The notes under the pieces are model-generated. The model worked only from the letters and a program-made list of their open reading frames with translations. It was not told where the DNA came from and made no database searches. Below are positions 53,341 through 63,910 of a DNA stretch of 64,000 nucleotides, in pieces. Each line of letters starts with the position of its first letter. Position 1 is the first letter of the stretch. A program made the position numbers and the translations under genes. Source of the stretch: Micromussa lordhowensis (taxonomy: Eukaryota; Cnidaria; Anthozoa; Scleractinia; Lobophylliidae); the NCBI GenBank assembly GCA_964020085.1, contig OZ026599.1, forward strand, positions 30,690,274 to 30,754,273. Direction: 5' to 3'.

Positions 53341-53949
53341 TTAAGATATCCTTAAAGTGCCAACCTAGCAGAACATTTTGCTGCAAATTGCGCCTCTTAA
53401 AGTGCCCGTGAAGCCGAGCTATGTCAAATTTGCCAAGGGGACCCCCAGCGCGCGTTTTCTGAAATTCTGCAAAGTTGGGACCAGGGGAAACTACTGCAAA
53501 AAGAAAACCAAACAAACACCCTGGCGCCAATGCCATCATGTCCTAACTAGCATTTCCTTAAAGTGCCAACCTAGCAGAACATTTTGCTGCAAACCGCGCC
53601 TCTTAAAGTGCCCGTGAAGCCGAGCTATGTCAAATTTGCCAAGGGGACCCCCAGCGCGCGTTTTCTGAAATTCTGCAAAGTTGGGACCAGGGGAAACTTC
53701 TGCAAAAAGAAGGCCAGAAAAAACACCCTGGCGCCAATGCCATCATGTCCTAACTAGGATTTCCTTGAAGTGTTAACCTAGCAAAACATTTTGCTGCAAA
53801 CCGCGCTTCTTAAAGTGCCCGTGAAGCCGAGCTATGTCAAATTTGCCAAGGGGACCCCCAGCGCGCGTTTTCTGAAATTCTGCAAAGTTGGGACCAGGGA
53901 AAACTACTGCAAAAAGAAGGCCAGAAAAAACACCCTGGCGCCAATGCCA
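53330..53949 (+). repeat. Three-monomer derivative (620 bp)
   Basis: Between the GATATCC markers at about 53,346 and 53,966 only three monomers remain. The middle one carries GGGGAAACTTCTGC, otherwise seen only at about 52,861, so it was copied from the unit just upstream. The third starts with GTGTTAACC and ends with CAGGGAAAAC and TCCTACTTAAG. The A-rich variant AAGAAAACCAAAC near 53,503 is private to the first GATATCC-following monomer. Confidence 0.8.
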
Positions 53950-56900
53950 TCATGTCCTACTTAAGATATCCTTAAAGTGCCAACCTAGCAGAACATTTTG
54001 CTGCAAATTGCGCCTCTTAAAGTGCCCGTGAAGCCGAGCTATGTCAAATTTGCCAAGGGGACCCCCAGCGCGCGTTTTCTGAAATTCTGCAAAGTTGGGA
54101 CCAGGGGAAACTACTGCAAAAAGAAGGCCAAACAAACACCCTGGCGCCAACGCCATCATGTCCTAACTAGCATTTCCTTAAAGTGCCAACCTAGCAGAAC
54201 ATTTTGCTGCAAACCGCGCCTCTTAAAGTGCCTGTGAAGCCGCGCTATGTCAAATTTGCCAAGGAGACCCCCAGCGCGCGTTTTCTGAAATTCTGCAAAG
54301 TTGGGACCAGGGGAAACTACTGCAAAAAGAAGGCCAGAAAAAACACCCTGGCGCGAATGCCATCATATCTTAACTTAAATTTCCTTAAAGTGCCAACCCA
54401 GCGGAACATTTTGCTGCAAACCGCGCCTCTTAAAGTGCCCGTGAAGCCGAGCTATGTCAAATTTGCCAAGGGGACCCCCAGCGCGCGTTTTCTGAAATTC
54501 TGCAAAGTTGGGACCAGGGGAAACTACTGCAAAAAGAAGGCCAGAAAGAACACCCTGGCGCCAATGCCATCATGTCTTAACTAGGATTTCCTTGAAGTGC
54601 TAACCTAGCAGAACATTTAACTAGAAACCGCGCCTCTTAAAGTGCCCGTGAAGCCGAGCTATGTCAAATTTGCCAAGGGGACCCCCAGCTCGCGTTTTCT
54701 GAAATTCTGCAAAGTTGGGACCAGGGGAAACTACTGCAAAAAGAAGGCCAAAATAAACACCCTGGCGCCAATGCCATCATGTCGTAACTAAGATTTCCTT
54801 AAAGTGCCAACCTAGCAGAACATTTTGCTGCAAACCGCGCCTCTTAAAGTGCCCGTGAAGCCGAGCTATGTCAAATTTGCCAAGGGGACCCCCAGCGCGC
54901 GTTTTCTGAAATTCTGCAAAGTTGGGACCAGGGGAAACTACTGCAAAAAGAAGGCCAGAAAAAACACCCTGGCGCCAATGCCATCATGTCTTAACTTAAA
55001 TTTCCTTAAAGTGCCAACCCAGCAGAACATTTTGCTGGAAACCGCGCCTCTTAAAGTGCCCGTGAAGCGGAGCTATGTCAAATTTGCCAAGGGGACCCCC
55101 AGCGCGCGTTTTCTGAAATTCTGCAAAGTTGGGACCAGGGGAAACTACTGCAAAAAGAAGGCCAAAAAAAACACCCTCGCGCCAATGCCATCATGTCTTA
55201 ACTAAAATTTCTTTGAAGTGCCAACCTAGCAAAACATTTTGCTGCAAACCGCGCCTCTTAAAATGCCCGTGAAGCCGAGCTATGTCAAATTTGCCAAGGG
55301 GACCCCCAGCGCGCGTTTTCTGAAATTCTGCAAAGTTGGGACCAGGGCAAACTACTGCAAAAAGAAGGCCAGATAAAACACCCTTGCGCCAATGCCATCA
55401 TGTCCTAACTAAGATTTCTTTAAAGTGCCAACCTAGCAGAACATTTTGCTGCAAACCGCGCTTCTTAAAGTGCCCGTGAAGCCGAGCTATGTCAAATTTG
55501 CCAAGGGGACCCCCAGCGCGCGTTTTCTGAAATTCTGCAAAGTTGGGACCAGGGGAAACTACTGCAAAAAGAAGGCCAGAAAAAACACCCTGGCGCCAAT
55601 GCCATCATGTCGTAACTAGGATTTCCTTCAAGTGCCAACCTAGCACAACATTTTGCTGCAAACCGCGCCTCTTAAAGTGCCCGTGAAGCCGAGCTATGTC
55701 AAATTTGCCAAGGGGACCCCCAGCGCGCGTTTTCTGAGATTCTGCAAAGTTGGGACCAGGGGAAACTACTGCAAAAAGAAGGCCAGAAAACACACCATGG
55801 CGCAAATGCCATCATGTCCTAACTACAATTTCCTTGAAGTGCCAACCTAGCAGAACATTTTGCTGCAAACCGCGCTTCTTAAAGTGCCCGTGAAACCGAG
55901 CTATGTCAAATTTGCCAAGGGGACCCCCAGCGCGCGTTTTCTGAAATTCTGCAAAGTTGGGACCAGGGGAAACTACTGCAAAAAGAAAGCCAGAGAAAAC
56001 ACCCTTGCGCCAATGCCATCATGTCTTAACTAAGATTTCCTTCAAGTGCCAACCTAGCAGAACATTTAACTGCAAACCGCGCCTCTTAAAGTGCCCGTGA
56101 AGCCGAGCTATGTCAAATTTGCCAAGGGGACCCCCAGCGCGCGTTTTCTGAAATTCTGCAAAGTTGGGACCAGGGGAAACTACTGCAAAAAGAAGGCCAA
56201 AAAAAACACCCTCGCGCCAATGCCATCATGTCCTAACTACAATTTCCTAGAAGTGCCAACGTAGCAGAACATTTTGCTGCAAACCGCGCCTCTTAAAGTG
56301 CCCGTGAAGCCGAGCTATGTCAAATTTGCCAAGGGGACCCCCAGCACGCGTTTTCTGAAATTCTGCAAAGTTGGGACCAGGGGAAACTACTGCAAAAAGA
56401 AAGCCAGAGAAAACACCCTTGCGCCAATGCCATCATGTCTTAACTAGGATTTCCTTGAAGTGCCAACCTAGCAGAACATTTAACTGCAAACCGCGCCTCT
56501 TAAAGTGCCCGTGAAGCCGAGCTATGTCAAATTTGCCAAGGGGACCCCCAGCGCGCGTTTTCTGAAATTCTGCAAAGTTGGGACCAGGGGAAACTACTGC
56601 AAAAAGAAGGCCAAAAAAAACACCCTCGCGCCAATGCCATCATGTCCTAACTAGGATTTCCTTGAAGTGCCAACGTAGCAGAACATTTTGCTGCAAACCG
56701 CGCCTCTTAAAGTGCCCGTGAAGCCGAGCTATGTCAAATTTGCCAAGGGGACCCCCAGCGCGCGTTTTCTGAAATTCTGCAAAGTTGGGACCAGGGGAAA
56801 CTACTGCAAAAAGAAGGCCAGAAGAAACACCCTGGCGCCAATGGCATCATGTGCTAACTAGGATTTCTTTAAAGTGCCAACCTAGCAGAACATTTTGCTG

Positions 56901-58120
56901 CAAACCGCGCTTCTTAAAGTGTCCGTGAAGACAAGCTATCTCAAATTTGCCAAGGGGACCCCCAGCGCGCGTTTTCTGAAATTCTGCAAAGTTGGGACCA
57001 GGGGAAACTACTGCAAAAAGAAGGCCAGAAAAAACACCCTGGCGCCAATGCCATCATGTTCTAACTAGGATTTCCTTGAAGTGCCAACCTAGCAGAACAT
57101 TTTGCTGCAAACCGCGCCTCTTAAAGTGCCCGTGAAGCCGAGCTATGTCCAATTTGCAAGGGGACCCCCAGCGCGCGTTTTCTGAAATTCTGCAAAGTTG
57201 GGACCAGGGGAAACTACTCCAAAAAGAAGGCCAGAGAAAACACCATGGCGCCAATGCCACCATGTCCTAACTAAGATTTTCTTGAAGTGCCAACCTAGCA
57301 AACATTTTGCTGCAAACGGCGCCTCTTAAAGTGCCCGTGAAGCCGAGCTATGTCAAATTTGCCAAGGAGACCCCTAGCGCGCGTTTTCTGAAATTCTGCA
57401 AAGTTGGGACCAGGGGAAACTACTGCAAAAAGAAGGCCAGAAAAAACACCCTGGCGCCAATGCCATCATGTCCTAACTAAGATTTCCTTAAAGTGCCAAC
57501 CTAGCAGAATATTTTGCTGCAAACCGCGCCTCTTAAAGTGCCCGTGAAGCCGAGCTATGTCAAATTTGCCAAGGGGACCCCCAGCGCGCGTTTTCTGAAA
57601 TTCTGCAAAGTTGGGACCAGGGGAAACTACTGCAAAAAGAAGGCCGGAGAAAACACCCTGGCGCCAATGCCATCATGTCTTAACTAGGATTTCCTTGAAG
57701 TGCCAACCTAGCAGAACATTTAACTGCAAACCGCGCCTCTTAAAGTGCCCGTGAAGCCGAGCTATGTCAAATTTGCCAAGGGGACCCCCAGCGCGCGTTT
57801 TCTGAGATTCTGCAAAGTTGGGACCAGGGGAAACTACTGCAAAAAGAAGGCCAGAAAAAAACACCCTGGCGCCAATGCCATCATGTCCTAACTACCATTT
57901 CCTTGATGTGCCAACCTAGCAGAACATTTTGCTGCAAACCGCGCCTCTTAAAGTGCCCGTGAAGCCGAGCTATGTCAAATTTGCCAAGGGGTCCCCCAGC
58001 GCGCGTTTTCTGAAATTCTGCAAAGTTGGGACCAGGGGAAACTACTGCAAAAAGAAGGCCAGAAAGAACACCATGGCGCCAATGCCATCATGTCTTAACT
58101 AGAATTTCCTGGAAGTGCTA
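53950..58120 (+). repeat. Diverged copy of the 21.4-27.2 kb region
   Basis: Markers occur in the same order as in super-unit copy 2: GCGCGAATGCCATCATATC near 54,352, CCCAGCTCGCG near 54,684, GAAGCGGAGC near 55,064, GGGCAAACTAC with AGATAAAACACCC near 55,347, AGCACAACATT near 55,643, CACACCATGGCGC near 55,792, CAATTTGCAAGG near 57,150, AGCAAACATT near 57,297, AGAATATTTTGC near 57,506 and GGCCGGAGAAAAC near 57,643. The offset to the earlier copy steps from 32,505 to 31,884, 31,264 and finally 30,850 bp, so this copy lost several monomers. It lacks the homopolymer patch seen at 25.7 kb. Confidence 0.83.
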
Positions 58121-59349
58121 ACCTAGCAGAACATTTTGCTGCAAACCGCGCCTCTTAAAGTGCCCGTGAAGCCGAGCTATGTCAAATTTGCCAAGGGGAC
58201 CCCCAGCGCGCGTTTTCTGAAATTCTGCAAAGTTGGGACCAGGGGAAACTACTGCAAAAAGAAGGCCAGAGAAAACACCCTGGTGCCAATGCCATCATGT
58301 CTTAACTAAGATTTCCTTGAAGTGCCAACCTAGCAGAACATTTTACTGCAAACCGCGCCTCTTAAAGTGCCCGTGAAGCCGAGCTATGTCAAATTTGCCA
58401 AGGGGACCCCCAGCGCGCGTTTTCTGAAATTCTGCAAAGTTGGAACCAGTTGAAACTACTGCAAAAAGAAGGCCAAAAAAAACACCCTGGCGCCAATGTC
58501 ATCATGTCCTAACTAGCATTTTCTTGAAGTGCCAACCTAGCAGAACATTTTGCTGCAAACCGCGCCTCTTAAAGTGCCCGTGAAGCCGAGGTATGTCAAA
58601 TTTGCCAAGGGGACCCCCAGCACGCGTTTTCTGAAATTCTGCAAAGTTGGGACCAGGGGAAACTACTGCAAAAAGAAGGCCAGAAAAGACACTCTCGCGC
58701 CAATGCCATCATGTCGTAACTAAAATTTCCTTCAAGTGCCAACCTAGCAGAACATTTTGCTGCAAACCGCGCCTCTTAAAGTGCCCGTGAAGCCGAGCTA
58801 TGTCAAATTTGCCAAGGGGACACCCAGCGCGCGTTTTCTGAAATTCTGCAAAGTTGGGACCAGGGGAAACTACTGCAAAAAGAAGGCCAGAAAAAACACA
58901 CTGGCGCCAATGTTATCATGTCGTAACTAAGATTTCCTTGAAATGCCAACCTAGCAGAATATTTTGCTGCAAACCGCGCCTCTTAAAGTGCCCGTGAAGC
59001 CGAGCTATGTCAAATTTGCCAAGGGGACCCCCAGCGCGCGTTTTCTGAAATTCTGCAAAGTTGGGACCAGGGGAGACTACTGCAAAAAAAAGGCCAGAAA
59101 AAAACACCCTGGCGACAATGCCATCATGTTCTAACTATAATTTCCTTAAAGTGCCAACCTAGCAAAAAATTTTGCTGCAAACCGCGCCTCTTAAAGTGCC
59201 CGTGAAGCCGAGCTATGTCAAATTTGCCAAGGGGACCCCCAGCGCGCGTTTTCTGAAATTCTGCAAAGTTGGGACCAGGGGAAACTACTGCAAAAAGAAG
59301 GCCAAAAAAAACACCCTGGCGCCAATGCCCAAAATGTCCTAACTAAGAT

Positions 59350-59560
59350 TTCCTTAAAGTGCCAACCTAGCAGAACATTTTGCTGCAAACCGCGCCTCTT
59401 AAAGTGCCCGTGAAGCCGAGCTATGTCAAATTTGCCAAGTGGACCCCCAGCACGCGTTTTCTGAGATTCTACAAAGTTGGGACCAGGGGAAACTACTGCA
59501 AAAAGAAGGCCAGAAAAAAACACCCTCGCGCCAATGCCATCATGTCGTAACTAAAATTTC
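59350..59560 (+). repeat. f/a mosaic monomer
   Basis: Markers alternate within one monomer: CAGCACGCG (a-type), TGAGATTCTACAAAG and AAAAAAACACCC (f-type), then CTCGCGCC and GTCGTAAC (a-type). A single crossover gives one switch; the a-f-a pattern here needs at least two, which fits gene conversion or two successive exchanges. A private GCCAAGTGG change is also present. Confidence 0.7.
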
Positions 59561-62500
59561 CTTCAAGTGCCAACCTAGCAGAACATTTTGCTGCAAACCG
59601 CGCCTCTTAAAGTGCCCGTGAAGCCGAGCTATGTCAAATTTGCCAAGGGGACACCCAGCGCGCGTTTTCTGAAATTCTGCAAAGTTGGGACCAGGGGAAA
59701 CTACTGCAAAAAGAAGGCCAGAAAAAACACACTGGCGCCAATGCCATCATGTCCTAACTAAGATTTCCTTGAAACGCCAACCTAGCAGAACATTTTGCTG
59801 CAAACCGCGCCTCTTAAAGTGCCCGTGAAGGCGAGCTACATCAAATTTGCCAAGGGGACCCCCAGCGCGCGTTTTCTGAAATTCTGCAAAGTTGGGACCA
59901 GGGGAAACTACTGCAAAAAGAAGGCCAGAAAAAACACCCTCGCGCCAATGCCATCATGTCCTAACTAAAATTTCCTTAAAGTGCCAACCTAGCAGAACAT
60001 TTTGCTGCAAACCGCGCCTCTTAAAGTGCCCGTGAAGCCGAGCTATGTCAAATTTGCCAAGGGGACCCCCAGCGCGCGTTTTCTGAAATTCTGCAAAGTT
60101 GGGACCAGGGGAGACTACTGCAAAAAAAAGGCCAGAAAAAAACACCCTGGCGACAATGCCATCATGTTCTAACTATAATTTCCTTAAAGTGCCAACCTAG
60201 CAAAAAATTTTGCTGCAAACCGCGCCTCTTAAAGTGCCCGTGAAGCCGAGCTATGTCAAATTTGCCAAGGGGACCCCCAGCGCGCGTTTTCTGAAATTCT
60301 GCAAAGTTGGGACCAGGGGAAACTACTGCAAAAAGAAGGCCAAAAAAAACACCCTGTCGCCAATGCCCAAAATGTCCTAACTAAGATTTCCTTAAAGTGC
60401 CAACCTAGCTGAACATTTTGCTGCAAACCGCGCCTCTTAAAGTGCCCGTGAAGCCGAGCTATGTCAAATTTGCCAAGGGGACCCCCAGCGCGCGTTTTCT
60501 GAGATTCTGCAAAGTTGGGACCAGGGGAAACTACTGAAAAAAAAAGGCCAGAAAAAAACACCCTGGCGCCAATGCCATCATGTCCTAACTACCATTTCCT
60601 TGATGTGCCAACCTAGCAGAACATTTTGCTGCAAACCGCGCCTCCTAAAGTGCCCGTGAAGCCGAGGTATGTCAAATTTGCCAAGGGGACCCCCAGCACG
60701 CGTTTTCTGAAATTCTGCAAAGTTGGGACCAGGGGAAACTACTGCAAAAAGAAGGCCAGAAAAGACACCCTCGCGCCAATGCCATCATGTCGTAACTAAA
60801 ATTTCCTTCAAGTGCCAACCTAGCAGAACATTTTGCTGCAAACCGCGCCTCTTAAAGTGCCCGTGAAGCCGAGCTATGTCAAATTTGCCAAGGGGACACC
60901 CAGCGCGCGTTTTCTGAAATTCTGCAAAGTTGGGACCAGGGGAAACTACTGCAAAAAGAAGGCCAGAAAAAACACACTGGCGCCAATGCCATCATGTCCT
61001 AACTAAGATTTCCTTGAAATGCCAACCTAGCAGAACATTTTGCTGCAAACCGCGCCTCTTAAAGTGCCCGTGAAGCCGAGCTACATCAAATTTGCCAAGG
61101 GGACCCCCAGCGCGCGTTTTCTGAAATTCTGCAAAGTTGGGACCAGGGGAAACTACTGCAAAAAGAAGGCCAGAAAAAACACCCTCGCGCCAATGCCATC
61201 ATGTCCTAACTAAAATTTCCTTAAAGTGCCAACCTAGCAGAACATTTTGCTGCAAACCGCGCCTCTTAAAGTGCCCGTGAAGCCGAGCTATGTCAAATTT
61301 GCCAAGGGGACCCCCAGCGCGCGTTTTCTGAAATTCTGCAAAGTTGGGACCAGGGGAGACTACTGCAAAAAAAAGGCCAGAAAAAAACACCCTGGCGACA
61401 ATGCCATCATGTTCTAACTATAATTTCCTTAAAGTGCCAACCTAGCAAAAAATTTTGCTGCAAACCGCGCCTCTTAAAGTGCCCGTGAAGCCGAGCTATG
61501 TCAAATTTGCCAAGGGGACCCCCAGCGCGCGTTTTCTGAAATTCTGCAAAGTTGGGACCAGGGGAAACTACTGCAAAAAGAAGGCCAAAAAAAACACCCT
61601 GTCGCCAATGCCCAAAATGTCCTAACTAAGATTTCCTTAAAGTGCCAACCTAGCTGAACATTTTGCTGCAAACCGCGCCTCTTAAAGTGCCCGTGAAGCC
61701 GAGCTATGTCAAATTTGCCAAGGGGACCCCCAGCGCGCGTTTTCTGAGATTCTGCAAAGTTGGGACCAGGGGAAACTACTGAAAAAAAAAGGCCAGAAAA
61801 AAACACCCTGGCGCCAATGCCATCATGTCCTAACTACCATTTCCTTGATGTGCCAACCTAGCAGAACATTTTGCTGCAAACCGCGCCTCCTAAAGTGCCC
61901 GTGAAGCCGAGGTATGTCAAATTTGCCAAGGGGACCCCCAGCACGCGTTTTCTGAAATTCTGCAAAGTTGGGACCAGGGGAAACTACTGCAAAAAGAAGG
62001 CCAGAAAAGACACCCTCGCGCCAATGCCATCATGTCGTAACTAAAATTTCCTTCAAGTGCCAACCTAGCAGAACATTTTGCTGCAAACCGCGCCTCTTAA
62101 AGTGCCCGTGAAGCCGAGCTATGTCAAATTTGCCAAGGGGACACCCAGCGCGCGTTTTCTGAAATTCTGCAAAGTTGGGACCAGGGGAAACTACTGCAAA
62201 AAGAAGGCCAGAAAAAACACACTGGCGCCAATGCCATCATGTCCTAACTAAGATTTCCTTGAAATGCCAACCTAGCAGAACATTTTGCTGCAAACCGCGC
62301 CTCTTAAAGTGCCCGTGAAGCCGAGCTACATCAAATTTGCCAAGGGGACCCCCAGCGCGCGTTTTCTGAAATTCTGCAAAGTTGGGACCAGGGGAAACTA
62401 CTGCAAAAAGAAGGCCAGAAAAAACACCCTCGCGCCAATGCCATCATGTCCTAACTAAAATTTCCTTAAAGTGCCAACCTAGCAAAACATTTTGCTGCAA

Positions 62501-63539
62501 ACCGCGCCTCTTAAAGTGCCCGTGAAGCCGAGCTATATCAAATTTGCCAAGGGGACCCCCAGCGCGCGTTTTCTGAAATTCTGCAAAGTTGGGACCAGGG
62601 GAGACTACTGCAAAAAAAAACCCAGAAAAAAACACCCTGGCGACAATGCCATCATGTTCTAACTATAATTTCCTTAAAGTGCCAACCTAGCAAAAAATTT
62701 TGCTGCAAACCGCGCCTCTTAAAGTGCCCGTGAAGCCGAGCTATGTCAAATTTGCCAAGGGGACCCCCAGCGCGCGTTTTCTGAAATTCTGCAAAGTTGG
62801 GACCAGGGGAAACTACTGCAAAAAGAAGGCCAAAAAAAACACCCTGGCGCCAATGCCCAAAATGTCCTAACTAAGATTTCCTTAAAGTGCCAACCTAGCT
62901 GAACATTTTGCTGCAAACCGCGCCTCTTAAAGTGCCCGTGAAGCCGAGCTATGTCAAATTTGCCAAGGGGACCCCCAGCGCGCGTTTTCTGAGATTCTGC
63001 AAAGTTGGGACCAGGGGAAACTACTGAAAAAAAAAGGCCAGAAAAAAACACCCTGGCGCCAATGCCATCATGTCCTAACTACCATTTCCTTAATGTGCCA
63101 ACCTAGCAGAACATTTCGCTGCAAACCGCGCCTCCTAAAGTGCCCGTGAAGCCGAGGTATGTCAAATTTGCCAAGGGGACCCCCAGCACGCGTTTTCTGA
63201 AATTCTGCAAAGTTGGGACCAGGGGAAACTACTGCAAAAAGAAGGCCAGAAAAGACACCCTCGCGCCAATGCCATCATGTCGTAACTAAAATTTCCTTCA
63301 AGTGCCAACCTAGCAGAACATTTTGCTGCAAACCGCGCCTCTTAAAGTGCCCGTGAAGCCGAGCTATGTCAAATTTGCCAAGGGGACACCCAGCGCGCGT
63401 TTTCTGAAATTCTGCAAAGTTGGGACCAGGGGAAACTACTGCAAAAAGAAGGCCAGAAAAAACACACTGGCGCCAATGCCATCATGTCCTAACTAGGATT
63501 TCCTTGAAATGCCAACCTAGCAGAACATTTTGCTGCAAA

Positions 63540-63910
63540 CCGCGCCTCTTAAAGTGCCCGTGAAGCCGAGCTACGTCAAATTTGCCAAGGGGACCCCCAG
63601 CGCGCGTTTTCTGAAATTCTGCAAAGTTGGGACCAGGGGAAACTACTGCAAAAAGAAGGCCAGAAAAAACACCCTCGCGCCAATGCCATCATGTCCTAAC
63701 TATAATTTCCTTAAAGTGCCAACCTAGCAAAAAATTTTGCTGCAAACCGCGCCTCTTAAAGTGCCCGTGAAGCCGAGCTATGTCAAATTTGCCAAGGGGA
63801 CCCCCAGCGCGCGTTTTCTGAGATTCTGCAAAGTTGGGACCAGGGGAAACTACTGCAAAAAGAAGGCCAGAAAAAAACACCCTGGCGCCAATGCCATCAT
63901 GTCCTAACTA
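63540..63910 (+). repeat. Terminal hybrids c/d and e/f
   Basis: The c-type monomer (AGCTACGTC, CTCGCGCC) ends with the d-type CTAACTATAATTT. The next starts e-type (AGCAAAAAATTTT) and ends f-type (TGAGATTC, CTACCATTT). Two monomers are therefore missing relative to abcdef. A further monomer follows and is cut by the window end. The AGCTACGTC form matches copy 1 (28-33 kb) rather than the neighbouring AGCTACATC units. Confidence 0.78.
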
